Source: Pikeienuella piscinae
Lineage (GTDB): Bacteria; Pseudomonadota; Alphaproteobacteria; Rhodobacterales; Rhodobacteraceae
Direction of reading: 5' to 3'
DNA length: 64,000 nucleotides
Assembly: GCF_011044155.1 (NCBI RefSeq)
Contig: NZ_CP049056.1
Location: 3,228,001 to 3,292,000 of the forward strand
The notes under the pieces were generated by a model that saw nothing but the letters and a program-made list of their open reading frames with translations, ran no database searches and was not told the DNA's origin. Positions 33,876 through 42,567 of this stretch are shown here, piece after piece. Within the stretch, counting starts at the first letter, position 1, and every line of letters begins with the position of its first letter. Both the position numbers and the translations under genes were made by a program.

Positions 33876-34895
33876 ATGAATATGAAAGCCATCGGCTATA
33901 CCGCCAACGGCGCGATCGATCGCGCCGACGCGTTGATCGACCTCGAGATTGAAAAGCCCATGGCCAATGGCCATGACATTCTGGTCAAGGTCGCCGCCGT
34001 CTCGGTCAACCCCGTCGATACGAAAATCCGCCAGAGCCGCCCCGCCGAGGGCGACACGCCGGTGATACTCGGCTGGGACGCCGTGGGCGAGGTCGTCGAG
34101 ACCGGAGAGAAGGTCAGCCAGTTCAAACTCGGCGACAAGGTCTGGTATGCTGGCGCGATCAACCGAACTGGCGCCAATGCGGAATACCACCTCGTGGATG
34201 CCCGTATCGCCGGTCACGCGCCGAAGAGCATCGACACCGCGGCCGCGGCCGCGTTGCCGCTGACCACGCTGACGGCGCAAGAGATGATCTTTGATCGCCT
34301 GAAAGTCACTGATAGGGTGCCAGGCGCGGCGAACGCCGTCGTCATCATCGGCGGTGCGGGCGGAGTCGGATCCATCGCGATCCAGCTTCTGCGCGAACAG
34401 ACCGACCTGACGGTTATCGCCACGGCCTCGCGCCCCGAAACGCAGGACTGGGTGAAGGAACTCGGCGCCCATCACGTTGTCGACCACTCCAAGCTGCTGC
34501 CCGAGCAGATCGCGGCGCTCAACATCGGCGCGCCGGCCTTCGTGTTCTCGACCAACCACTCGGAAAGCTACGTGACGCAGATCGCCGAGTTCATCGCCCC
34601 GCAAGGGCGGTTCGGCTTGATTGACGACCCTGAGAACTTCGACATCATGCCGTTCAAGAGCAAGGCCGTGTCGATCCATTGGGAACTGATGTTCACCCGG
34701 TCGCTGTTCGCGACCAAGGACATTGCGCGCCAGGGCGAGATCCTCAACGCTGTCGCCGGCCTGATCGACGCGGGCAAGATCCGTTCGACCGCGACCGAGA
34801 GTTTCGGGGTGATCAACGCCGGGAACCTCAAGCGCGCCCACGCGCTGATCGAAAGCGGCAAGGCCAAGGGCAAGATCGTTCTGGAAGGCTTTTGA
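33876..34895 (+). CDS. Zinc-type alcohol dehydrogenase / quinone oxidoreductase-like protein (MDR)
   Basis: 339 residues of the medium-chain dehydrogenase fold. GroES-like N-terminal domain (VKVAAVSVNPVDTKIR, LGWDAVGEVVETG, FKLGDKVWY) and Rossmann motif IGGAGGVGSIAIQLL. The structural Cys-rich zinc loop is absent, as in quinone oxidoreductase-type members. Likely an NADPH-dependent reductase of quinones or enones, matching the quinol monooxygenase remnant upstream. One base separates it from the VOC gene. Confidence 0.85.
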   Translation: MNMKAIGYTANGAIDRADALIDLEIEKPMANGHDILVKVAAVSVNPVDTKIRQSRPAEGDTPVILGWDAVGEVVETGEKVSQFKLGDKVWYAGAINRTGANAEYHLVDARIAGHAPKSIDTAAAAALPLTTLTAQEMIFDRLKVTDRVPGAANAVVIIGGAGGVGSIAIQLLREQTDLTVIATASRPETQDWVKELGAHHVVDHSKLLPEQIAALNIGAPAFVFSTNHSESYVTQIAEFIAPQGRFGLIDDPENFDIMPFKSKAVSIHWELMFTRSLFATKDIARQGEILNAVAGLIDAGKIRSTATESFGVINAGNLKRAHALIESGKAKGKIVLEGF

Positions 34896-34896
34896 G

Positions 34897-35277
34897 ATGC
34901 AGGTGCGCAGGCTCGACCACGTCAATATCCGGACCACCCAGGTTGAGGCCATGGCGGCTTGGTATCGCGACATCCTCGGCCTGCGCACCGGTCCGCGCCC
35001 GGAATTCTCCTTTCCGGGCGCGTGGCTCTATGCTGGTGATGACGCCGTCATCCACTTGGTCCACCACGATGGCGACCCGGCGGTTGGTTCCGAGGCGAAC
35101 GTGAAACTCGAACACTTCGCTCTGAAGGCGACAGGCAGGGGCGCTTTCGAGGCGCGCTTGCGTGATGCGGCCATCCCTCATCAGCGTCTTGCTCTCGAGG
35201 AGATTGGCGTCGTTCAGTTCCATTTGCGCGATCCGGATGGCAATCACGTCCATGTGGATTTCGCCGCGCAGGATTGA
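34897..35277 (+). CDS. VOC/glyoxalase-fold protein
   Basis: 126 residues with two beta-alpha-beta-beta-beta modules. DHVNIRT (metal His) opens it, followed by WYRDILGLRTG, VKLEHFALKATG and DPDGNHVHVDF. The family includes glyoxalases, dioxygenases and resistance proteins. Placement after a quinone-type reductase suggests detoxification, but the substrate is unknown. Confidence 0.85.
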   Translation: MQVRRLDHVNIRTTQVEAMAAWYRDILGLRTGPRPEFSFPGAWLYAGDDAVIHLVHHDGDPAVGSEANVKLEHFALKATGRGAFEARLRDAAIPHQRLALEEIGVVQFHLRDPDGNHVHVDFAAQD

Positions 35278-35734
35278 CTGGGGCCCTGGACGGCAAGGCA
35301 GGCTGGGCCGCCTGTCGACGAAAGGCGCTGCGCGCTTGACCCGCGGATGCACTTCGCCGCATTCAATATCCCGTCGCATGGGGTGGGATTCCGCCCATGC
35401 CATCGCGCCAACCGTCTCCACAGGAGCTTGACCGGATTTGGCGAATCGTCCGCATCGAACCGGCCACGGCCGAGGAGCGCCGGTCGGGGCGGCGTCCGCC
35501 GCTCGATGACCATGTCGCGTTGACCGCGACAACGTTCTTGGTGAGCTTCGACTGAGCCACGGTTGAACACCCGTCCCGGCTGCTCATTCTGTCCCAGAGG
35601 CGCGGGTTGCGGCGCGCGACGCGCCGATCGGTCGTTCGAGGGCGCGCGATTGACCGATGGCCGCGACACTCGCGGCGGCGCGTGGTTCAGTCGTTCGACC
35701 TGCCGCGCTGAAGGTTTTCCTTCGACGCGCCGGC
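35278..35734. other. 457-bp gap with at most one tiny gene
   Basis: Apart from the 52-codon frame at 35397 nothing gene-like was seen. No clear promoter or terminator was recognised. The flanking operons converge on this gap. Confidence 0.4.
35397..35555 (+). CDS. Possible 52-residue hypothetical protein
   Basis: An ATG preceded by GGGA opens a frame whose product looks protein-like (QELDRIWRIVRIEPATAEE, then DDHVALTATTFLVSFD) and ends at TGA 35553-35555. No family is recognised. It could equally be chance or the remnant of a longer gene. Confidence 0.2.
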   Translation: MPSRQPSPQELDRIWRIVRIEPATAEERRSGRRPPLDDHVALTATTFLVSFD

Positions 35735-37390
35735 TCACGCCGTGATCGGCTCACCCTTCGACGCTTGGTAAGCTTGAACATAGCCGCGAGCGATAGAGCG
35801 GACCGCCCGACCAATTTCGGAGTACGCCTCGTCATTCAGGTTCGCGAATGACACGCGCGCAGACCAGTTCGGCGCGGCGAATCCCGACCCGTTCAGCAGG
35901 ACGATGCCGTGATCCTCGGCCAGTCGGAAAGGGATGTCGAGCGGATGAATGTTCTCCTTCACCCAGGAGACCACATCCTCGCCTAGATATTTCCTGAGCC
36001 AGAACTCCAGGTCGATGATCCCGTAATAGTAATCGAAATAGGGGCCGGGATCCGACTCGACGCCCATGCCCTCGACGAGGTTGCGAAAGCGTTTCTCGCA
36101 GATTGCGATGCATGCCCTCTGGTAGGCCTTGTCGTCGTCCATCATCTCCACGAGTCCGAAGAGCGTCATCATCACCTGTTGCGGCAGCGACAGGCCAGCG
36201 GTGTGGTTCAGGGCCACGTCGCGGCTGTCGGCCACGATACGGTCGATGAACTTTACCTCGCGGGGTTTCGGGGCCATCGCCTTGTAACGGTTCGCGACGA
36301 CCTGCTGCATCTCCTCCGGATGGGCGCGGATGCGCTCGTCGAAGATGTTGTCCTGCGCCACCGCGATTACGCCCAGCCGCCAGCCGGTGCAGCCGAAATA
36401 CTTGGAGAAGGAATAGACCCCGATGGTGTTGCGGGGCAGGTGGCCCATGATCGACTCGAAACCTGGCACGAAGGTTCCGTAGACGTCGTCAGTCAGGATC
36501 ATCAGGTCCGGACGCCGCTCGTTCACGAAGCGAACCAGCCTGCCCATGCTGTCGGCATCCATCGCCGCCGCCGAGGGATTGCCGGGGTTCACGAGGAACA
36601 GCGCCTTGACCTTGGGGTCGGCCAGAGTCTCGACGTCCTCGTCGGTGAACTGGAACTTGTCCTCCTGCTCGGCGCTCATCCGCACGATGTGCAGTCCATA
36701 GTCTTCAAGCTCGGGCATCTCAAGATAAGGGGTGAATATCGGCGTGCCCAGCGCGATGGTGTCGCCGGCGTTCAGCAAGCGCTGGTTTTTCAAAGCCTTG
36801 AAGATATAGCACATCGCCGCGGTGCCGCCCTCGACCGGATAGAGGTCGAATTTCACGTCCGGGCGGCGACCGGCGCACATCGCCCACATCAGGTATTCGT
36901 GAGTGACGATCTCGTTGTGATGCAGCGCCCGGTCTGGCACCGGGTAGTTGTCGCCAATGATCGAGTCGGTCAGCTCGTGCACGAAGGCGTCCGGCTCGAA
37001 GCCGAATCTCTTGATGGCGAAGTCGACCGCGTCCGCAAGCGTGTTGGCGGCAGGCGTGCCCTCGATATCGAAGTCATCGTCCGTCTCCTCGACGACCTGC
37101 GCGCGGATCCAGCGTGTGAACCGTTCGTGCGCACCGTCACGCGGCGGCATCCCCGCGATCCCGGCCTTTGGATCGGAATAGCTGCGGCGGGCCTCCGAAA
37201 GCGCGAACTGGCCGAGCAGGAAGAACGCCTCGCGCGCTTTTGTGGCGATCCAGTTCGGGTTGCCGCGCCCTGCATTGAGAAAGGTCCGGGTCGACTTTTC
37301 AGCGCCAATCCGCGCCAGCTTGATCAACTCGTCCTTGATCTCGAACGGGCTAAGATCGGATATGCTGTTGAAATAATCTCTGTCCAACAT
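35735..37390 (-). CDS. aspD: Bifunctional aspartate aminotransferase / aspartate 4-decarboxylase
   Basis: 551 residues, close to the usual 530-550 for AspD/AsdA. PLP-binding K330 lies in YSFSKYFGCTGWRLG. Other family signatures are GRGNPNWIATKAREAF near the start and LVNPGNPSAAAMDADS. The enzyme converts L-aspartate to L-alanine plus CO2, consuming a proton, with side transaminase activity. With an aspartate/alanine exchanger this can generate proton-motive force and resist acid. It is the last gene of the decarboxylase operon, 4 bases after the K+ channel-like gene. Confidence 0.93.
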   Translation of the reverse strand: MLDRDYFNSISDLSPFEIKDELIKLARIGAEKSTRTFLNAGRGNPNWIATKAREAFFLLGQFALSEARRSYSDPKAGIAGMPPRDGAHERFTRWIRAQVVEETDDDFDIEGTPAANTLADAVDFAIKRFGFEPDAFVHELTDSIIGDNYPVPDRALHHNEIVTHEYLMWAMCAGRRPDVKFDLYPVEGGTAAMCYIFKALKNQRLLNAGDTIALGTPIFTPYLEMPELEDYGLHIVRMSAEQEDKFQFTDEDVETLADPKVKALFLVNPGNPSAAAMDADSMGRLVRFVNERRPDLMILTDDVYGTFVPGFESIMGHLPRNTIGVYSFSKYFGCTGWRLGVIAVAQDNIFDERIRAHPEEMQQVVANRYKAMAPKPREVKFIDRIVADSRDVALNHTAGLSLPQQVMMTLFGLVEMMDDDKAYQRACIAICEKRFRNLVEGMGVESDPGPYFDYYYGIIDLEFWLRKYLGEDVVSWVKENIHPLDIPFRLAEDHGIVLLNGSGFAAPNWSARVSFANLNDEAYSEIGRAVRSIARGYVQAYQASKGEPITA

Positions 37391-37394
37391 GGGA

Positions 37395-37793
37395 TTATCC
37401 TTTGCTCTGTTGATCGTCGTCGTGACGCAGCGTTTCGGAGCGGTCCCCCTCCAGAGAGGAACGACGGTCCGCTTCGAATAATTCGTGCATGATCGCTTGG
37501 GCGATGGTGGTGACGGTCAGGACGAATATCCCGACGCCGATGACCAGAAAGACCATGCACAACACCTTGCCGAGCGGCGTCGTCGGCGTCAGGTCGCCAT
37601 AGCCGACCGTCGCCATGCTGACGATCGCGAAATAGAACGCGTCGAGAAAGCTCCAGCCTTCGATCCAGCGGAAGGCGAGCGCCTGCGCCGTCGCGATCAA
37701 AGTGCAGACCAGCAAAACAGCCTGCACGCGCGGGACAAGGAAGGCTCTGTAGATGGCCCGGTAGAGCAAGACATATGCATGCAAGAGCCGCAC
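37395..37793 (-). CDS. Two-helix potassium channel-like protein
   Basis: 132 residues with two transmembrane helices around a pore loop whose filter reads ATVGYGDLTP, the K+ selectivity signature. There is no RCK regulatory domain, only a short charged tail. It could shunt charge produced by electrogenic exchange or proton consumption in this operon; that coupling is inferred from position. Confidence 0.88.
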   Translation of the reverse strand: MRLLHAYVLLYRAIYRAFLVPRVQAVLLVCTLIATAQALAFRWIEGWSFLDAFYFAIVSMATVGYGDLTPTTPLGKVLCMVFLVIGVGIFVLTVTTIAQAIMHELFEADRRSSLEGDRSETLRHDDDQQSKG

Positions 37794-37928
37794 CTCACCC
37801 TCCCCGCGCCAGGGTCATGGCGGCGCACGCCCGCCCGCTCGCGACGATCGCGCACCCGATCCGCCTCGGCTGCCTGCGCCTGCGCCGGCGGAGGGCGGAT
37901 GCTCGCTGAGCGGGCGATTGGGCCTTCC

Positions 37929-39020
37929 TCATGGGCCCGGCGGCAGCACATAAAGCGTGAGGGCGAAAATGGCGTAGACCATCAGCACCAGCACGCCCAG
38001 GAACCATGTGGACCGTCCGCCGGTCGTAAGCAGCGTCGCGGAAACGGCTGCGATCATCATCATCACGATGGCGCCGGGCCAGAAGTCGAGGCCCATCGGC
38101 GCGGGGCCGATAATGTAGCTGAGCAACACGAGGAGCGGCGCAACGAAGAGGGCGATTTGCGACGAACTGCCGAGAGCGATGCTCACGCTGAGATCCAGCC
38201 GGTCCTTGCGCGCCGCCGAGAACGCGGAAGCGAACTCCGCCGCGCCGCCGACAAGCGAAACGACGATGAAGCCGACGAAGGCGGGCGACAGGCCGATCGC
38301 CTCGCCCGCGACCTCGACCGAGGCGACGAATACATGGCTGACGAGCGCGACGAAGATGGTCACGACGGCTAGCGTGGCGAGAGCGAGGCGTATGGGCAGC
38401 GGCTCCCCATGGGACCCGCCGTTTCCTGCGCTGGCGAACGCCTCCTTGTGAGTGCCGAGGGAGAACCAGAGACCGAGGACATAGCCGACGATCAGCAGCA
38501 GCGCGAGCATCAGGCTCAACTGCTGAAGCGCCGCGGGGTCGGCCGCATTGTCGGCGGTGGCCACCGCCGACGGCACGAGCAGCGCCACCACCGCGATGAA
38601 AAGCAGGCTCGCCTGGAGCCGGGCGCCGATGCGGTTGAAGTCCTGGACGTGCTTTCGCATCCCTCCAAGCAGGAACGACGCCCCCAGCATGAAGAGCGAA
38701 TTGGTGACGATCGCGCCTGCGATCGACGCCTTGACCAACGCGTACTGGCCGGCGGCGAGCGCCGTGAGGGCGATGAGCAGCTCGGTCAGGTTGCCCAGGG
38801 TCGCATTGATCAGTCCTCCCGCCGCATCGCCGGTTTTTTCCGCGACAGACTCCGTCGCGAGGCTGAGCATCGCCGCAAGCGGCACGATAGCTAGGATGGA
38901 GAGGATGAACAGCAGCGTGTGCGCCTCGGGGCGAACGACCTCGACGACGAGCACGATGGGAACGAAGACGAGAAGCCACAGAAGGGGGGTCTCCCTTATC
39001 GCCGTCAATAGTCGTGGCAT
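37929..39020 (-). CDS. Calcium:proton antiporter (CaCA family, Cax type)
   Basis: 363 residues, about ten membrane helices. Both Cax signature repeats are visible: GGLINATLGNLTELLIALTAL and GGAAEFASAFSAARKDRLDL followed by GSSSQIALF. Cax proteins exchange Ca2+ for H+. It lies between the AspT genes and the K+ channel gene in one operon, a combination suggesting ion homeostasis tied to proton consumption by decarboxylation. Confidence 0.92.
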   Translation of the reverse strand: MPRLLTAIRETPLLWLLVFVPIVLVVEVVRPEAHTLLFILSILAIVPLAAMLSLATESVAEKTGDAAGGLINATLGNLTELLIALTALAAGQYALVKASIAGAIVTNSLFMLGASFLLGGMRKHVQDFNRIGARLQASLLFIAVVALLVPSAVATADNAADPAALQQLSLMLALLLIVGYVLGLWFSLGTHKEAFASAGNGGSHGEPLPIRLALATLAVVTIFVALVSHVFVASVEVAGEAIGLSPAFVGFIVVSLVGGAAEFASAFSAARKDRLDLSVSIALGSSSQIALFVAPLLVLLSYIIGPAPMGLDFWPGAIVMMMIAAVSATLLTTGGRSTWFLGVLVLMVYAIFALTLYVLPPGP

Positions 39021-39088
39021 TCCGCCTCCTTGCTATACGCTCGGGCCGAACACCACGCCACACGGGCGGCTCATCACGGCGCAGCCCC

Positions 39089-40780
39089 TCAGACCGTGAG
39101 CACAAGGATGGGACCGAGCAGCGTAAGGGTGACGTTCGATATGGCATATGGAACCGTGTATCCTAGCACAGGTGTTTCGTTGTTCGCCGCCTCCACCGCC
39201 GCATTCAGTCCGGCTGTACAGGTGAAGCAGCCGGCCAGCGCCCCGCAGATGACGGCCGGGTTCATCTTCAGCACGTAGCGGGCATAGTACAGCGATGCGA
39301 TGATCGGGATCAGGACGCCGATGATCCCGATTATGGGCAGCAAGACCCCCTGCTCCATGAGCAGGATCCTTGCCTGCGGACCGGTTCCCAGCCCCACGCA
39401 GGCGATGAAGATCGCGAGGCCGAAGTCCCGCAGGTGCAGCGCAGTCGCCGGCGGCATGCCGCCGAAAGTCGGGTGGCGCGACCTCAACCACCCGAACAGC
39501 AGCCCCGACAACAGGCAGCCGCCCCCGGTATGCAGCGCAACCGGCGCTCCGGCGATCGGCACCGTGACCATCCCGATCAGGATCCCGACGATGACGCCGA
39601 GTCCCAGGTAGACGTAGTCCACCGCGATGCCCTGATCGACGGCGTAGCCGACGACGGGCACGGCTGTGTCCAGTCCTTCTGGCGTCCCGTAGAGACTGAT
39701 GACATCGCCCGGCTCGAGGCGCATTTTCGGGCGCGGCTTGAGGGTCTGTCCAGAACGCGAGATCTTCACGACGTGGACCCCGCGGCGCTGATCGGGGTCG
39801 ATTTTCGCGCGCACCGCCATGATCGTCTCGCCGATGAAGTCCCGGTTCGTCAGGATGACTGTTCTCGTCTCGCCCACGATGTCGAGCCCACGCGTATCGG
39901 TCGTCTCGGGGCCCACGAAATTTTCGGCCTCTAGCAGTTCGTCCAGACGGCCCAGCAGGGCGATCCTGTCGCCTTTGGCCAGCGCGCGGTCCTTGGCGGG
40001 CTCCAGAATTCGTCCTCGGCGGACGACGCCCTGGACGGTCACGAACCCTTTGAACCTCTCCTCGAGTTCTCCAATGTCGAGGCCGATGGCCTCCTTGCTG
40101 GCGACCTGATAGGCGCGGGCGACGATGCCGCGAAGCGCGGATTCCTGCATCGGCCCTAGCTCGTCGTCGCCACCGACGCCGAGTCCCTCCGCATAGTTCG
40201 CCGCTTCTTCCTGCAGGTCGATCCTCATCATCCGTGGAGCGATGATGCTTACGAAGAACACGACGAACGTGAAGCCGAACAAGTAAGTGATGGCGTAGGC
40301 GATACCGATGTTCGCCTGCATTGCGCCGACCTCGTCCTGGGGCAGTCCCATATTGTTCAGGGCCTCGGTCGCCGTTCCGACGGCGGCCGACTCCGTGAGC
40401 GCGCCCGCAAGCAGCCCCGCCGCAGTTCCCTTGTCGAGACCGAATAGCTGCGCAAGCGTCCAGACCGTGCCGAAGATCAGGAGGGTGGACACCAGAGACA
40501 GGTTCACCAGGTTCAGCGTGCTGCGGCCGAGGCTTTGCACGAAGCTCGGTCCGCTCACGTAGCCAAGCGAGTAGATGAATAGAGCGAAAGCAATCGTCTT
40601 GATGTTCGCGTCGACGTCGACGCCGACCTGGCCTACGATGATCGCCGCGAACAGCGTGCCGGGTATCCCGCCGATCTGAACGCCCGCCACCTTGATCCGC
40701 CCGACTGCGAACCCGATCGCGACGCAGACGAAGAGCACCGCGATCGGGGAAGCGTCAAAGAAGGATCGGATCAGGTCCAT
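39089..40780 (-). CDS. AspT-family aspartate:alanine-type exchanger (first copy)
   Basis: 563 residues. Two membrane halves of about five helices each flank a cytosolic region with two TrkA_C-like modules (about 210-385), the standard AspT layout. Motifs GLLAGALTESAAVGTATEAL and CGALAGCFTCTAGLNAAVEAAN mark the two transport repeats. AspT swaps external aspartate for internal alanine, producing membrane potential. AspD in the same operon would supply the alanine. The specificity of this copy is unproven. Confidence 0.9.
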   Translation of the reverse strand: MDLIRSFFDASPIAVLFVCVAIGFAVGRIKVAGVQIGGIPGTLFAAIIVGQVGVDVDANIKTIAFALFIYSLGYVSGPSFVQSLGRSTLNLVNLSLVSTLLIFGTVWTLAQLFGLDKGTAAGLLAGALTESAAVGTATEALNNMGLPQDEVGAMQANIGIAYAITYLFGFTFVVFFVSIIAPRMMRIDLQEEAANYAEGLGVGGDDELGPMQESALRGIVARAYQVASKEAIGLDIGELEERFKGFVTVQGVVRRGRILEPAKDRALAKGDRIALLGRLDELLEAENFVGPETTDTRGLDIVGETRTVILTNRDFIGETIMAVRAKIDPDQRRGVHVVKISRSGQTLKPRPKMRLEPGDVISLYGTPEGLDTAVPVVGYAVDQGIAVDYVYLGLGVIVGILIGMVTVPIAGAPVALHTGGGCLLSGLLFGWLRSRHPTFGGMPPATALHLRDFGLAIFIACVGLGTGPQARILLMEQGVLLPIIGIIGVLIPIIASLYYARYVLKMNPAVICGALAGCFTCTAGLNAAVEAANNETPVLGYTVPYAISNVTLTLLGPILVLTV

Positions 40781-40798
40781 CCGTCATCTCCAGACGGG

Positions 40799-40824
40799 AA
40801 AGGCGCCCCGCGGGGGCGGCCTTT
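40799..40824 (-). terminator. GC-rich hairpin between the two exchanger genes
   Basis: On the minus strand AAAGGCCGCCCC pairs with GGGGCGCCTTT with one bulged base. It is in the 68-bp gap between the second and first AspT genes. It may act as an internal attenuator or processing site. Confidence 0.45.
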
Positions 40825-40848
40825 CTATTTCGCCTGGCCGCCGCTCCG

Positions 40849-42534
40849 TCACAGCACGAGGAGCACGATGACGAGGCCCCAGAGGGTCAGCAGCGTGTTG
40901 CTGACGGCGTAGGGCACCGTGTAGCCCAGCATCGGCACGTCGCTCTTGGCGACTTCACCCACCATCGCCACCGAGGCGGTCGAGGTGCGGGCGCCGCCGC
41001 AGACGCCGAGGTTGATGGCGTCGTCGAACTTGAAGATGTACTTGCCGATATACGGGGCGAGCAGCATCGGGATCGAGGTGCAGACGACGCCCCAGAAGAA
41101 GAGCCCGAAGCCGGCCTCCTTCAGCCCCTCGACGAATGTCGGGCCCGATGACAGGCCGACGACCGCGATGAAGACGTTGAGGCCCACGGAGTTCATGAAC
41201 CACAGCGTCGGTTGCGGGATGTTGCCGATCTGCGGCTTCACCGTGCGCAGCCAGCCGGCGACAATGCCGGCTATAAGCGCGCCGCCCGACGTGCTGAGCG
41301 TGATCGGCAGCCCGTTGATCGGTACGACGATCGCGCCGATCAGGCCGCCGATGAGGATCGCCAGCCCGACGAGCACCATGTTGGTGATCGTCTGCGGCCG
41401 GTCCGCGTAGCCGATCTTCTCGACGAAAGCCGCGACATGCGCCTTCGATCCCGCGACGCGCAGGATGTCGCCGCGATAGATCTTCGTGCCCGGCGCGACC
41501 GGGATGTTGACCGCCGCCGAGCCTCGCCGGATCGTGTTCAGGTAGACGCCGCGGGTATACGGCTCCTTCGCGATCTCGATCAGCTCCTTGCCGTCTATCG
41601 CCTTGCTGGTGATCAGGACGTCGGTCGACTCCACCGGCACGTCCAGAAGTTCACGGTCGTCCACCTCTTCGGCCTTGCCGAACATGCTGACCAGCACCTC
41701 GCGGCGCCCCGAGACGGCGACGATGTCGCCCGCCTGCAGCGCCGTCTCGTCTCCGGGCGTCACCAGCTCCCCGCCGCGGCGCAGCCGTTCGACGAAGATG
41801 CGCTCGCCTTCGGCGAGGCTCTCCAGTTCATCGCGCCTCTTGCCGACGGCGGCGCCCCCCTCCTGGACGCGGTAGGCCCTGAGCTCGCGGGCGCGCCAGG
41901 CGCTGATGTAATCGCCGTCCTTCGTGGCGCCCTTGAGCACTTCACGCTCGTAGCGCTTGCAGGCCTCTTCGACATTGGTTCCCAGCATCTTCGGGCCGAG
42001 GAAGGCGAGGATCCAGCCGGTGCCGATCGTGCCGAACAGGTAGGTGATGGCGTATGCGACCGGTATCAGGGTGATCTCCGCGTCCGCATTCTCGATGCCG
42101 GAATCCCTGATCGCGTTCTCCGCAAGGCCGATGGAGGCCGAGAGCGTCTGCGACCCGGCGAACAGGCCAGCGGCGAGGCCCGGGCCATAGCCTGCTATCG
42201 TCGCGGCGGCGAAGGGAACGAGCAGACACAGCACGCATACGAGCGCGGCGAAGAGCGCCTGCGGCGCGCCGTCCGTCGCGATGCCGCGCACGAATTGCGG
42301 CCCGACGCCGAAGCCGACGGCGAACAGGAACATGATGAAGAAGATCGACTTGATCTGCGCCGACACCTCGATGTCGAGCTGGCCGATGAGAACGCCGGCC
42401 AGCAGCGTTCCGGTGACGGCGCCCAGGCTGAAGCTGCCGAACCGCAGGTTGCCGACCCAGTAGCCGACCGCCAGCGTGAAGAACACCGCGATATGCGGGT
42501 TCGCCCGGAGCGTCTCGACGAAGAAATTCCACAT
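40849..42534 (-). CDS. AspT-family exchanger (second copy)
   Basis: 561 residues with the same two-half, two-TrkA_C layout. Repeat motifs are GLFAGSQTLSASIGLAENAI and LGVCGGARTSTASVAMVGEVA, clearly diverged from the other copy (Ser/Thr-rich substrate region, lacking the CFTCTAG motif). It follows the decarboxylase gene by 33 bases, so it may exchange that enzyme's substrate and product rather than aspartate and alanine. Confidence 0.9.
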   Translation of the reverse strand: MWNFFVETLRANPHIAVFFTLAVGYWVGNLRFGSFSLGAVTGTLLAGVLIGQLDIEVSAQIKSIFFIMFLFAVGFGVGPQFVRGIATDGAPQALFAALVCVLCLLVPFAAATIAGYGPGLAAGLFAGSQTLSASIGLAENAIRDSGIENADAEITLIPVAYAITYLFGTIGTGWILAFLGPKMLGTNVEEACKRYEREVLKGATKDGDYISAWRARELRAYRVQEGGAAVGKRRDELESLAEGERIFVERLRRGGELVTPGDETALQAGDIVAVSGRREVLVSMFGKAEEVDDRELLDVPVESTDVLITSKAIDGKELIEIAKEPYTRGVYLNTIRRGSAAVNIPVAPGTKIYRGDILRVAGSKAHVAAFVEKIGYADRPQTITNMVLVGLAILIGGLIGAIVVPINGLPITLSTSGGALIAGIVAGWLRTVKPQIGNIPQPTLWFMNSVGLNVFIAVVGLSSGPTFVEGLKEAGFGLFFWGVVCTSIPMLLAPYIGKYIFKFDDAINLGVCGGARTSTASVAMVGEVAKSDVPMLGYTVPYAVSNTLLTLWGLVIVLLVL

Positions 42535-42567
42535 GACGTCTGTCTCCTGCCTGTTCGGTCCTGGGCG

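Noticed and set aside
37795-39147. A 450-residue minus-strand frame overlapping the Cax gene.
   Set aside because: Extremely Arg-rich and in another phase of the same strand; Cax has both family signatures.
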